Assembly (NCBI GenBank): GCA_016209205.1
Contig: JACQWQ010000061.1
Location: 46,532 to 110,531, forward strand
DNA: 64,000 nucleotides
Direction of reading: 5' to 3'
DNA from: Chloroflexota bacterium
GTDB lineage: Bacteria > Chloroflexota > Anaerolineae > UBA4142 > SHND01
The notes below the pieces were generated by a model that saw only the letters and a list, made by a program, of their open reading frames with translations, did no database searches and was not told the DNA's origin. Positions 35,549 to 44,151 of this stretch are shown piece by piece (within the stretch, counting starts at the first letter, position 1; each line of letters starts with the position of its first letter). Both the position numbers and the translations under genes were made by a program.

Positions 35549-35971
35549 TCATGGGCGCACCTCCCTTTGCTGAAACCGAGGGCAGAAATCAATGGTTTCA
35601 CGATGGCTGCCTTCGCCGGTGGGTTCGATGTGCATCTGCACCGGCGTCACCTGGAACGTCATCACCTGTTGCTGACACTCGATGACGGTGACCTCCGGGG
35701 GCGCGGCTTGATCTGCGCCAACCAAGCCGCGCAATTGCCATTGGGGCGTGGTCAGCATGACTTCGGGACAATGTTCCAAGTTAAAGAGGTGGTCAGATGT
35801 GACCGGGATGAATACAAATACCCTTTGCTGCTGCTCGGGGTCGGACTGCGCCGCGTGCACCCGGCAGGATACAACCGAGGCTTGCAGCCCGGCGGGTCCC
35901 GTGGTAGACAGGATGCATGTGGGGGTGGCGGCAATGACGTGCAGCGCCCGGTCGCGTAGCTTGTCCAACAT
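35549..35971 (-). CDS. Pyridoxamine-phosphate-oxidase-like FMN-binding protein
   Basis: Start at 35971 (GGAG 9 nt before; the upstream ATG at 35992 lacks a site). 140 residues: ATPTCILSTTGPAGLQASVVSC is the first strand pair of the split-barrel flavin fold, followed by FIPVTSDHLFNLEHCPEVMLT and TPVQMHIEPTGE. The cofactor (FMN, F420 or heme) cannot be decided. It lies between the SBBP gene and a MalT-type regulator on the same strand. Confidence 0.75.
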   Translation of the reverse strand: MLDKLRDRALHVIAATPTCILSTTGPAGLQASVVSCRVHAAQSDPEQQQRVFVFIPVTSDHLFNLEHCPEVMLTTPQWQLRGLVGADQAAPPEVTVIECQQQVMTFQVTPVQMHIEPTGEGSHRETIDFCPRFQQREVRP

Positions 35972-36106
35972 TATGCAAGACTCCTCGATCATTCCGTGAT
36001 GCGAGCAGTATGCGCACCGGGCTGGCGAATGTCATCGCCTAAATGCGGTATTGGGATGGGGTATTTGTGGGATGCGGAGTGGGGTACGATAAGACGAGGG
36101 AAGGGG

Positions 36107-38743
36107 TCAGATGAGGTCGAGCTCGCGGGCTTTGGCTATCGCTTGGACCCGGCTGTGCACGTCGAGCTTTTGATAGATGCTCTTGACATGGGTGCGGGCA
36201 GTGTGGACCGAAATGACGAGTCGCTCGGCGATTTGCCCGGTGTCATCGCCGGCAGCGATGAGTTTGAGGACCTGGATTTCCCGTTCGCTGAGGAGTGTGG
36301 GGGTATGGGGGTGGGGGAAGGATGCCAGCAATTTGGTCACATAACCCGGCGCGATGCCTCGTGCCGCCGCTTGCCGCAGCAATGCAGCCAGCGGCTCGCC
36401 CTCGTCAATAAAGGTGCGGACATAGCCCTCTGGTTCGGCAAGGGTCAGTGCCTGTTCCAGAGCCGCAAGTGCCTGCTCGGGCTGGTTCGCCCGCGATGCC
36501 CGGAGCGCTTGCAGTACCAGATTCTCGATCTCGTCTCCCTGTCGCCCAGCGGCTTGTGCCTGCGCCAGCAAGATGGAGAGCCACTGGTCTGCCTCAGCCA
36601 GCGCACCGGGATCTGCCTGGTGGATCAGCACGCGCACCCGTGCCAGGTATTCGCTCTGCCGGGTATAGTCCGGCTCGTCGTCGCGCCGGAGCGGGTGCGC
36701 CTGGAGCCAGCCCGAGGCGGCGGCGAGATCGCCCTGATCCAGCCAGAAGCGCACCTGCTGGGCTTCGATCTGCGTCGCGACGACCGGGTTGCCAAGCTGG
36801 CGCGCGAGATGAGCCGCCTGCGCCAGCGTGGCAAAGGCATCTTGCTCCGCACCCCGGGACCATTGCAACCGGGCCAAGCCCTGGATCAGCCAGGGGAAAT
36901 AATCTGCATACGACGGTTGTCCCCATTGGTCTAGCCAGGTTTGCCACAATGCGGCGGACTGATCCAGATCGTTCCATTCATAGTGTACCTGCGCGATCAA
37001 CGCGCGGGCAACTAGGGTCGCCAATCGCCATCCCCCTTCCTCAGCCGATTGCAGCACCTCCGTCCAGGTCTGTAGCGCCTGACGCAACCGGCCCTGAGCG
37101 ACCTGGTCTAGCCCCATTATCAGCATCAATCCCAGGTGGATCGAGCTGTCTCTGGCGGGGCGACTGGACAGGATGAGCTGCAGGATCATTTCGGCGGCTT
37201 GCACCTGACCAGTCTGATGGTAGCATAGAGCCAGAGTGAATGCCGCCAGACCACGCGCCGGGCTGGGCGGCAGCCGGGTCAGTGCCTCATGCGCCAGCGC
37301 GATGGCTGCGGGCAGATCACCCCGGATGCGTTCGAGAAAAGCGCGGGTGGCATACACCTTGCCCAACTGCGCCTCGTCGCCCCGGGCTTGCCACGTTTGC
37401 TCAGCCATCTGCAAGGGGCGTTCGCTCGCTGCCAGACGTCCGCCCAATACCAACGCCCACGCGTATTCGACGCACAGGTGCGGCTCGGCGAGCAACACGG
37501 TCTCGGGTAGGGCGGCGAGCCAGCGTTGCCAGGTTTGATACTGTTGGGGCCTTTGGACGCTATCGAGTGCCACATTCAACAAGCGCACGGCAGATTCCCA
37601 ATCCCCGGCGCGCAGGGCGTGGTCAATGGCGTCGTTGATCCAGCCGTGAGTTTCATACCATTGGCTGGCGCGCCGGTGGAGCGCGGCTTGCTCGTCGTCC
37701 GGGGTGTCTCGTTCCAACTGCTGGCGCAGGAATTCGGCAAACAGGTGGTGGTAACGATACCAGCAGCGTTGCCCGTCGAGCGCAACCAGGAATAGATTGA
37801 CCCGATCCAGGTGGTCGAGCACGGCGTGTCCGTCGTCGTTGCCGGTCACCGCGTCGCAGAGATCGGCGGTGAAGCGTTCCAGGATGGCGGTCTGGGTCAG
37901 GAATTGCCGGACCGATCCCGGCTGGCTGGTAAACACCTCATCCGCCAAATAGTCGGACACGTAGCGTTGGCTGCCGGCAAAATCGTCAACAAAAGCCGCT
38001 ACCGCTGCGGCGTCTTGACCCTGCAGCGAGTGTGCCACCAGTTGCAGTCCGGCGACCCAGCCCTCGGTGCGGTTTTCCAGAGCCGCGATCTGTTCGCTGG
38101 AGAGGGGCGACGATTCGAGTTGCCGGAAAAAGGCGACCGCCTCGGCTCGACTGAACCGCAGATCGGCTGCCCGCAGCTCGGTCAACTGCTGGCGGGCGCG
38201 CAGCCGGGCGAGCGGCAACGGTGGGTCGGCGCGACTCGACAGAACCAGGTGGAACTGAGGCGGCACGCGCTCCAATAAGAAGCCGATTCCCTGGTGAATC
38301 GTCGGGGCGTCAATGAGGTGGTAATCATCCAGCACCAGGACGCAGGCTGGCGCTGCCGCCAGCCGATTGAGCAAGGGGATCAGCAAACCCTGAAGCGACC
38401 CGCCGGGGGCTGCACCCAGCCAGGTCACCATCTGCCAGGTCAAGACCGGGTCATCGAACTCGATGCCGATCGTCTGCAATGCCGCCACCAGGTAGGCGAA
38501 AAAGCGGGGCGGGTCGTTGTCGTGTTCGTCCAGTGACAGCCACGCCACCGGGCGACCGGCTTGCGGAATCCAGTGGCTGAGCAGGGTGGTCTTGCCAAAG
38601 CCAGCCGGGGCAGAAATGAGCGTCACGCCGGGCGTGTGCTGGAGGCCGGCGTTCAAGCGCTCGATCAAGCGCGGGCGCGAGACCAGTGCCGGCGGGAGTC
38701 GGGGGATGTAGAGCTTGGTAGCCAGGAGAGGTGTGGTCATCAT
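36107..38743 (-). CDS. MalT-type LuxR transcriptional regulator
   Basis: 878 residues in the usual order. The N-terminal STAND ATPase has Walker A ISAPAGFGKTTLL near residue 45, VLVLDDYHLID as Walker B and LSSRADPPLPLARLRA as sensor. A winged helix and a TPR-rich superhelix follow. The C-terminal LuxR helix-turn-helix is LLSEREIQVLKLIAAGDDTGQIAERLVISVHTARTHVKSIY (in the last 65 residues). It is an inducer-driven, ATP-dependent activator. The gene is visibly GC-richer than its neighbours, which hints at transfer. Target genes unknown. Confidence 0.93.
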   Translation of the reverse strand: MMTTPLLATKLYIPRLPPALVSRPRLIERLNAGLQHTPGVTLISAPAGFGKTTLLSHWIPQAGRPVAWLSLDEHDNDPPRFFAYLVAALQTIGIEFDDPVLTWQMVTWLGAAPGGSLQGLLIPLLNRLAAAPACVLVLDDYHLIDAPTIHQGIGFLLERVPPQFHLVLSSRADPPLPLARLRARQQLTELRAADLRFSRAEAVAFFRQLESSPLSSEQIAALENRTEGWVAGLQLVAHSLQGQDAAAVAAFVDDFAGSQRYVSDYLADEVFTSQPGSVRQFLTQTAILERFTADLCDAVTGNDDGHAVLDHLDRVNLFLVALDGQRCWYRYHHLFAEFLRQQLERDTPDDEQAALHRRASQWYETHGWINDAIDHALRAGDWESAVRLLNVALDSVQRPQQYQTWQRWLAALPETVLLAEPHLCVEYAWALVLGGRLAASERPLQMAEQTWQARGDEAQLGKVYATRAFLERIRGDLPAAIALAHEALTRLPPSPARGLAAFTLALCYHQTGQVQAAEMILQLILSSRPARDSSIHLGLMLIMGLDQVAQGRLRQALQTWTEVLQSAEEGGWRLATLVARALIAQVHYEWNDLDQSAALWQTWLDQWGQPSYADYFPWLIQGLARLQWSRGAEQDAFATLAQAAHLARQLGNPVVATQIEAQQVRFWLDQGDLAAASGWLQAHPLRRDDEPDYTRQSEYLARVRVLIHQADPGALAEADQWLSILLAQAQAAGRQGDEIENLVLQALRASRANQPEQALAALEQALTLAEPEGYVRTFIDEGEPLAALLRQAAARGIAPGYVTKLLASFPHPHTPTLLSEREIQVLKLIAAGDDTGQIAERLVISVHTARTHVKSIYQKLDVHSRVQAIAKARELDLI

Positions 38744-38838
38744 CTTTCTGTTCTCTCGATATAGATTTGTGGAAACGATTAGAAGTTAGAAATTGGAATC
38801 GAACTTCTGACCTCCAACCTCTAACCTCCAACCTTCAA
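38744..38838. other. Low-complexity AACCTCC tract
   Basis: Reiterated CCTCCAACCTCTAACC units lie upstream of the LuxR gene. The same type of sequence resumes at 40247-40270, on the other side of the IS element, showing the IS landed within this tract. Confidence 0.6.
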
Positions 38839-39105
38839 CCACTGTCAGTGAGAAATAACAAAAACTTTCCGTCAGATGCGCGAAGGCGCGTCTGCGATTA
38901 ATGCGATGAACACCATCGCCCGAATTATGTGCACAAACGCAGCGCATACACGCATGCGAATACGCCTGGATCAACACGGCGGCGTCACAAGTGGGTCGTG
39001 CAGACATCTTGTGCAAATGTCCCTCATGCCGTCGTCGTCTCTGTCAGGGTCCTGCCGGCGCGCGGCGGTGGCTTGGCGCCTAACTCGGCTTGATTCCGTG
39101 CCGCG

Positions 39106-40056
39106 CTACAGTCCCGTGGAGATCAAGGTTTCACCGACATGGATCATCCAGAGTGTCGTGACCGCCAGTCCCAGCAGCAAGCCTTCCAAGCGATGGCGAT
39201 CGGTGAGGTGACTTTGTTCCAAATCAAAGCCATAACTCTTCCAATCGCGAAAACCCGGTTCAATCCAGTAGCGTTTACGTCCGCGCCGCCACGCCTGGCT
39301 ATCGGCGGGCAAATCGAGTGCCCAGTAGCGCGGGGAGTCTTGGTTCGGCGACCAATCTGCGAGCAGTTGCAGCGGTCCAAACTGATGCTCGCGGGTCAAA
39401 AACACATCGGAACGATAACACCGCTGTCCGGGTTGTAAGGGCAAGTCGCGCAACGGATGCCACTCGCCGGGCGGAGCATAAAACCACAGGTCGGACTTGA
39501 GACCGACTTGCCAATGCCAACCGAAATCACGGCAACATTGCTGCACGGACACGGCGCGAAACTCGCTATCGCCGTAGAAATTGATCCGCACTTGCGAGCG
39601 TGGCGGGAGTGCGGGTTGAATGCGCTGTAACAGGGGCGTTTGATCGTCGGCACCCGTGCCGCCAAAGGGCAAGACCTCCCAGGTGAGTGGCAGCAGCCGT
39701 TTCTGATGCACGGCACCCAGCGTCAAGATGCTCCAATCGTGTTTCAGGTCCGTGCGATCCATCACCAGATTCACCTCGCGGTCGGGCCAGTGGTGAAAGA
39801 GATGCCGCACGAGGGGCGCGTAACACTCGACCGAGCGCAATTGTTTATTTTTCAAGGTGCGCCGCAGGTGTTGAATCAAGTTCTCGCGACGTCCCGGCAA
39901 AGGCAAACCCAAGGCGAGCGTGGCGAGATGGCAGTTCGGACTGAAGGCGAGGGCTTGACAGAGTAGCGCCAAGTTGGCGCGTTGGTGCGGTGTCGCTTTC
40001 ACTCCAATCGTTGAAAACTGTTGCGTGAGTTGGCGGTGTAGTTGTAAACTGTTCAT
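39106..40056 (-). CDS. IS4-family DDE transposase
   Basis: Start at 40056 behind GGAG; 316 residues. Acidic triad candidates are D in NLVMDRTDLKHDW, D in INFYGDSEFRAV, and E in YWIEPGFRDWKSYGFDLE, which is the Y-(2)-R-(3)-E-type signature region of IS4 relatives. The helix-rich C-terminus ends HRLEGLLLGLAVTTLWMI. The frame looks intact, so the element may be active. Confidence 0.9.
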   Translation of the reverse strand: MNSLQLHRQLTQQFSTIGVKATPHQRANLALLCQALAFSPNCHLATLALGLPLPGRRENLIQHLRRTLKNKQLRSVECYAPLVRHLFHHWPDREVNLVMDRTDLKHDWSILTLGAVHQKRLLPLTWEVLPFGGTGADDQTPLLQRIQPALPPRSQVRINFYGDSEFRAVSVQQCCRDFGWHWQVGLKSDLWFYAPPGEWHPLRDLPLQPGQRCYRSDVFLTREHQFGPLQLLADWSPNQDSPRYWALDLPADSQAWRRGRKRYWIEPGFRDWKSYGFDLEQSHLTDRHRLEGLLLGLAVTTLWMIHVGETLISTGL

Positions 40057-40127
40057 CGGGCACTCCTTTCGTGTGAAAAGCCAATTTGTTGGGTAAACAA
40101 ACTGTATCACACAGAGGAGTGCCTCGG

Positions 40128-40224
40128 CTAGAGCGGATTCCACTTTGATTGGTGGGTAGACCTTTCGGGTTTTCGGAAACCTGAAAGGTCTTGCGCCCAC
40201 ATACGAATCAGGAATCCGCTCTAG
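40128..40224. mobile_element. 97-bp MITE, copy 1 (nested in the IS)
   Basis: Perfect 14-bp terminal repeats CTAGAGCGGATTCC / GGAATCCGCTCTAG. The interior hairpin is AGACCTTTCGGGTTTTCGG / CCTGAAAGGTCT. It is the same length as, and nearly identical in inverted orientation to, the copy at 53546-53642. Confidence 0.9.
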
Positions 40225-40264
40225 ATCTCATTTTGACAGTGGGTGAAACCTCTAACCTTCAACT

Positions 40265-41101
40265 TCAAATCTTTACAACCGTCACCAACTTTTTTTCGGT
40301 CTCGCCCGTGACCATCGCTTCGACCTCGACATAGTGCTCGATGCCGGAGCCGCGCAGCTTGTCTTTCATCAATTCATCTACCTGAAAAATGCCTGCCGAA
40401 TTGTTCATCACGATGCGAATGCGAATCGGGCGCTCTTCGCCGTGACTGATTTCCACTTTGTCTACGGCGGCGGCAGAAACGGAATGGATGTTGACGTTGC
40501 CCGCTTGAAACGGAATGCGCGAGCGTCCTTGCGACATGTCCAACGCGTCGCCGACGCGCACGATCCCCGCTTCGACGGTGAACGGTCTGCCGCCCGCGCG
40601 ATGCGAAATAATCGCGTGCAGGATTTCCGAACGCAAAATCGTAGCCGCGCCGACGGGGTACAAATCTTGCAGCAAGCGTTGGAGGATCGGCTGCGCGACA
40701 AACAAACTGTATTGCTCGTGATCAATGCGGTGGATAGACATGCCGACGTCGTGGAGCAGCGCGGTGAGCACGACCACAACTTCGGAGTCGTTAAAAGTGA
40801 ACCCGTGCATGGCGTTGTAGTTTTTCACGAGACTGAATTCGACGTCGCGTTCGTGCAAGAGACGCGCGAGCCGCAGCGAAGTGTTTGCCACAATGTTCAT
40901 GTGCACCGGACCGTGATCGCTCATGCCGAGCCGGTCTACGGCATTCACGTTTTGCGCCAGCCACAAGGCGTACAATTCCTCGTCGGCGTTCACGCGGTCT
41001 ATCACTTGCTGCAACATCGGACTGTGTTTGAGCGGGAGGCGAATGCGCGGCTGTGCGCTCGCGGCAGCCGCTTGTGCAAATTCAATAATTTTGTCAGGCA
41101 T
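40265..41101 (-). CDS. HD-domain phosphohydrolase
   Basis: A 278-residue cytosolic protein. Metal ligands are visible in MSDHGPVHMNIVAN (near 61), ALLHDVGMS (HD, near 115) and ILHAIISHRAGG, with IVRVGDALDMSQGR as the final Asp motif. The family hydrolyses nucleotide or cyclic dinucleotide phosphates. The C-terminal IVMNNSAGIFQVDELM domain is ACT-like. It sits downstream of the phosphatase gene, same strand. Confidence 0.82.
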   Translation of the reverse strand: MPDKIIEFAQAAAASAQPRIRLPLKHSPMLQQVIDRVNADEELYALWLAQNVNAVDRLGMSDHGPVHMNIVANTSLRLARLLHERDVEFSLVKNYNAMHGFTFNDSEVVVVLTALLHDVGMSIHRIDHEQYSLFVAQPILQRLLQDLYPVGAATILRSEILHAIISHRAGGRPFTVEAGIVRVGDALDMSQGRSRIPFQAGNVNIHSVSAAAVDKVEISHGEERPIRIRIVMNNSAGIFQVDELMKDKLRGSGIEHYVEVEAMVTGETEKKLVTVVKI

Positions 41102-41114
41102 AGTTCTAACGACA

Positions 41115-41143
41115 AACCTCGCAGGGAGTTGTCCTGCGAGGTT
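41115..41143 (-). terminator. 11-bp hairpin between phosphatase and HD genes
   Basis: AACCTCGCAGG and CCTGCGAGGTT form a perfect stem with a 7-nt loop, overlapping the phosphatase stop codon on the minus strand and followed by TTTGTCGTT. It may partly end transcription before the HD gene. Confidence 0.65.
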
Positions 41144-41751
41144 CAGCGTAAATGGTCCGTTTCATTCATCAAGGTGACGACATAGACGCCGTCACGTTCT
41201 TCGAATTCGTTGATGCACCCCACGTCTTGGCGCAAATGCCAAATCGCGTCGTTCGGCAAATCGAGCGCGACGCACAGCGCAATGTGACAGGTCACGCGGT
41301 GCGAGACAAGCGCGACGGTTTCCCCCAAATGCTCCTCGCGCAAATCATTCAACAACGTTTCGACGCGCAAGCGCACCTGGCGTGTGGACTCACCGCCGGG
41401 GAATTTTACTTTGCCCGGTGTCTTGGTCCATTTTGTGTACAGGTCGGGATATTTTGCTTGAATGTCGTCGCGCGCCATACCTTCCCACGCGCCGTAATCA
41501 ATGTCCAACAAGTCCGCCGTTGGTTCGATGGTGAGTTTATGTGATGCAGCAAGCGGCTGCGCAGTTTGGATCGCGCGGGGCAGGGGGCTGGCGTATACGG
41601 CGGCGATTTTGTGCGGCGCGAGCCGGAGGGCAATGCGCTCGGCTTGCGCCAAACCGTTTTCGTTCAGCGGCACATCCGAACGGCCGCGAAAACGGTCCTG
41701 CCGATTCCATTCCGTTTCGCCGTGACGGATGAGGATAAAGCGGGTACTAAT
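41143..41751 (-). CDS. Histidine phosphatase (phosphoglycerate-mutase-like), ATT start?
   Basis: The catalytic RHGETEWN must lie in the protein, but between the preceding in-frame TAA and this motif there is no ATG, GTG or TTG. The best start is ATT at 41751, 5 nt after GGAG, giving ISTRFILIRHGETEWN and 202 residues. The second half has YASPLPRAIQTA, the acid E in DYGAWEG, and SHRVTCHIAL with the second His. It hydrolyses phosphomonoesters; substrate unknown. A GTG at 41673 would delete the active site. Confidence 0.8.
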   Translation of the reverse strand: MSTRFILIRHGETEWNRQDRFRGRSDVPLNENGLAQAERIALRLAPHKIAAVYASPLPRAIQTAQPLAASHKLTIEPTADLLDIDYGAWEGMARDDIQAKYPDLYTKWTKTPGKVKFPGGESTRQVRLRVETLLNDLREEHLGETVALVSHRVTCHIALCVALDLPNDAIWHLRQDVGCINEFEERDGVYVVTLMNETDHLR

Positions 41752-41779
41752 AGGGACTCCTTTGGGGATTTATGATTTA

Positions 41780-41939
41780 CGATTTCAGATTTGCTTATGG
41801 TGTAGTAACGATTTCAATCGTTCTGGGTGGCGCGCGGAACGAATGAATTCGTCACTACGAACGCAATTATACCAAACTTCTCATTTCTATTATTCGCGTA
41901 GATTCGCGCCGATTCGTGCGATGCAATACATCGCGGTTT
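41780..41939. other. Intergenic inverted repeat GTAGTAACGAT
   Basis: GTAGTAACGATTTC...and AATTCGTCACTAC-like arms around CGTTCTGGGTGGCGCGCGGAACG form a dispersed-type hairpin. No gene is seen. Confidence 0.5.
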
Positions 41940-43145
41940 CTAAATCAACCGCCACAATGCAATCGCCGCTGCCAAGCCCAACGCGCCGCCAAAGAAAAAC
42001 GGCGCGGGCGCGCCGGACGCATCCCACAATACTCCTGCTAACAGTGACGCGGGCAGCAAGCCAACGCCGATTGCCGTCGCGTGCAAACCGATCAACGTCG
42101 CGCGCTGCGGCGCGGGCGCGAGTTCGCTCACCAATGCCTTTTCCACGCCTTCGGTCAATGCGATGTATAGACCATACATGCCAAATAAAATGGGCAGTAG
42201 CGTCGCGCCCGTGACGCCAAACCCCAAATAAATCGCCCCATACACCGCGTAACCTGCGACCAACAATTTCTTGCGTCCGATGCGGTCGCTCAAATGTCCG
42301 AACGGATACGCGCCGATAGCATAGACGACATTGTACAACAAATACAACAGAATCGCCGCCGCATCGTCATAGCCGAGTGATGTGGCGCGCAAAATCAAAA
42401 ACTGGTTCGAGGAATTACCGAGACTGAATACAAAAACAATCACCAAGAAAAATTTCAAACGCCGGTCCAGCCCCTGCCACTTGCTGCGTAAATTCCTCCA
42501 CCAAATTTCCTTTTTCCCCTCGCCCGTTGGGAGAGGGGTCAGGGGGGAGGTCGTTTTCCCCTCGCCCGTTGGGAGAGGGGTTAGGGGTGAGGTCTTTTCG
42601 CGCACAAAACACAAAACGACGACGGCAAGCAACGCCGGAATCAGCGAGAACAGAAAAATCGGCTGAAAATCATCCCGCAAGGTGACAAACAAAACGTACG
42701 CGACGGCGACGCCCGCGACCGCGCCGAACGTGTCGAGCGCGCGGTGCAGACCGTACGCCGCGCCGCGGCGCGTCGAATCGGTCGAATCGGCAATGAGCGC
42801 ATCACGCGGCGCGGTGCGAATCCCTTTGCCGAAACGGTCAATGATGCGCCCAATCAAAACGATTTGCCACGTCGTCGAAATGTACAGAAAAATTTTGCCA
42901 ATGGTGGATGCGCTATAACCGAGGATTGTCAACGGTTTGCGCGTGCGAAAGCGGTCCGAAATGTAACCCGAAAAAACTTTCAAGATGCTCGCGAGACTTT
43001 CGGCGATGCCTTCGATCAAACCGACGATGGCCGGCGACGCGCCGATCCGCGCCGAGGTGAGATACAGCGGCAGGAGCGGATACACCATTTCGGTAGAGAA
43101 ATCGGTGAGGAATGAGGTAATCCCCAAAATGATTACATTCAACAT
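41940..43145 (-). CDS. Major facilitator superfamily transporter
   Basis: Start at MLNVIILGITSFLTDFSTEMVYPLLP (43145), the typical opening of the MFS subgroup related to YfcJ/multidrug exporters. 401 residues with 12 hydrophobic helices; IIDRFGKGIRTAPRDALIAD is the loop 4-5 motif. The central cytoplasmic loop contains two tandem 14-residue copies of TSPLTPLPTGEGK, encoded by a dispersed repeat (42511-42596) that kept the frame. Substrate unknown. Confidence 0.88.
   Translation of the reverse strand: MLNVIILGITSFLTDFSTEMVYPLLPLYLTSARIGASPAIVGLIEGIAESLASILKVFSGYISDRFRTRKPLTILGYSASTIGKIFLYISTTWQIVLIGRIIDRFGKGIRTAPRDALIADSTDSTRRGAAYGLHRALDTFGAVAGVAVAYVLFVTLRDDFQPIFLFSLIPALLAVVVLCFVREKTSPLTPLPTGEGKTTSPLTPLPTGEGKKEIWWRNLRSKWQGLDRRLKFFLVIVFVFSLGNSSNQFLILRATSLGYDDAAAILLYLLYNVVYAIGAYPFGHLSDRIGRKKLLVAGYAVYGAIYLGFGVTGATLLPILFGMYGLYIALTEGVEKALVSELAPAPQRATLIGLHATAIGVGLLPASLLAGVLWDASGAPAPFFFGGALGLAAAIALWRLI
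42511..42596. repeat. Tandem 42-bp repeat in the MFS central loop
   Basis: Two copies of a CCCCTCGCCCGTTGGGAGAG element, period 42 bp (14 codons), lie in frame. The element relates to those at 9121-9165 and 35061-35142. Confidence 0.85.
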
Positions 43146-43171
43146 GCCCCGATTATATTCCTGATCGTGCG

Positions 43172-43214
43172 AAACCTGTGAGGGTCTCTGCTTCGCGCCG
43201 ACCTCACAGGTTTT
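43172..43214. repeat. AAACCTGTGAGG hairpin element, copy 1
   Basis: AAACCTGTGAGGGTCTCTGC and GACCTCACAGGTTTT form a hairpin upstream of the MFS gene. The same sequence occurs in reverse orientation at 60381-60424. Confidence 0.85.
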
Positions 43215-43269
43215 GAACTCGTCGCGCGCGTTGCGATGGCGCACGAGCGATGGTATAATTTTTCCAGTT

Positions 43270-43515
43270 ATGGCAACTCGAAAAACATCAAACTCTAAAG
43301 CAAAACGACGCCGCACCAACACGACTCCCGAGTATCGCGAATACGAAAAACGCTACCATGAATTGGGAGAGGATCGCCCCAAGCTTTCACCCGCAGAATT
43401 CGAACAATTCGACGACGAGCTGCTCGAACTGTTGGCGCTGGACGACAGCCAGATGACCGACGAGCAGATCGTACGCATTCAAGAGCTGGAATATCTGTTG
43501 ATTGACGCCGAGTGA
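43270..43515 (+). CDS. Small acidic protein of unknown function
   Basis: 81 residues. A basic N-terminus (KAKRRRTNTTPEYREYEKRY) is followed by a strongly acidic helical C-terminus (EFEQFDDELLELLALDD). The stop overlaps the GTG start of the tyrosine phosphatase gene, so it belongs to the same transcript. No family recognised; perhaps a partner or regulator of the phosphatase. Confidence 0.6.
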   Translation: MATRKTSNSKAKRRRTNTTPEYREYEKRYHELGEDRPKLSPAEFEQFDDELLELLALDDSQMTDEQIVRIQELEYLLIDAE

Positions 43516-44012
43516 AACCCATCTTTATCCTTTTCGTCTGCACGGGGAACATTTGTCGCTCGCCCATGGCGGCAGCCTTGTTTCGCGCCCAACTTGCCAA
43601 ACGCGGTGAGACCGACCGATACCGCGTGGAATCCGCCGGGACATGGGGCGTTGACGGACAACCCGCTTCACGCCACGCCCTAACGGTAATGCGCGAACGC
43701 GGGCTTTCGTTGCAAGACCATACGGCGCGCACGATTACCGCCGACATGATGCGGGAAGCGGACCTGGTGTTCGCGATGACGCGCAGCCATCGGGACGCAC
43801 TTGCCGCCGAGTTCCCCGGCGCGCGCGCCAAGCTGCACCTGACGAGCGAATTCTGCGGTCTGGAATACGATATCTCGGATCCGTATGGAAATTCACTCGA
43901 CGCGTACGAAACGTGCGCCGCTGATTTGGAACAGTTACTTGATCGAGGTTATGCGCGCGTAGCGATTTGGCTCGAGGGCGCCCCACATCGCACGTCGCAC
44001 GATTCGTCCTGA
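43512..44012 (+). CDS. Low-molecular-weight protein tyrosine phosphatase
   Basis: 166 residues from GTG at 43512. The P-loop FVCTGNICRSPMA (CxxxxxRS) is near residue 9 and the general acid lies in ISDPYG (DPY) near 122. The family dephosphorylates phosphotyrosine or, in ArsC relatives, arsenate; the DP(Y/F) motif supports phosphatase. The last 20 residues are atypical. Confidence 0.9.
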   Translation: MKPIFILFVCTGNICRSPMAAALFRAQLAKRGETDRYRVESAGTWGVDGQPASRHALTVMRERGLSLQDHTARTITADMMREADLVFAMTRSHRDALAAEFPGARAKLHLTSEFCGLEYDISDPYGNSLDAYETCAADLEQLLDRGYARVAIWLEGAPHRTSHDSS

Positions 44013-44024
44013 CCGGCAGAGCTA

Positions 44025-44130
44025 ACCCACAATTACGTATGGCGGTTGCCGGTCAACTCAAACTATCGCACTATCGCACTATCGCACGATTGCACCCACA
44101 ATTACGTATGGTTGTTGCCAGTCAACTCGA
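44025..44130. repeat. Two 36-bp direct repeats plus CTATCGCA triplet
   Basis: ACCCACAATTACGTATGG-type sequence followed by GTTGCC(G/A)GTCAACTC occurs twice, 68 bp apart, with three ACTATCGC units between. It lies in the promoter region of the CHASE2 cyclase. Either a regulatory array or a simple duplication. Confidence 0.8.
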
Positions 44131-44151
44131 ACCCACCCTTGCCCACGGCTC

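Larger units (their letters stand above)
38839..40242. mobile_element. IS4-type insertion sequence, about 1.4 kb
   Basis: CCACTGTCA at 38839-38847 and its reverse complement TGACAGTGG at 40234-40242 fit as terminal repeats, both followed inward by TGAGA-like bases. They enclose the transposase and a 97-bp MITE near the right end. The element interrupts a low-complexity tract. Ends are inferred; a clear target duplication was not found. Confidence 0.6.
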
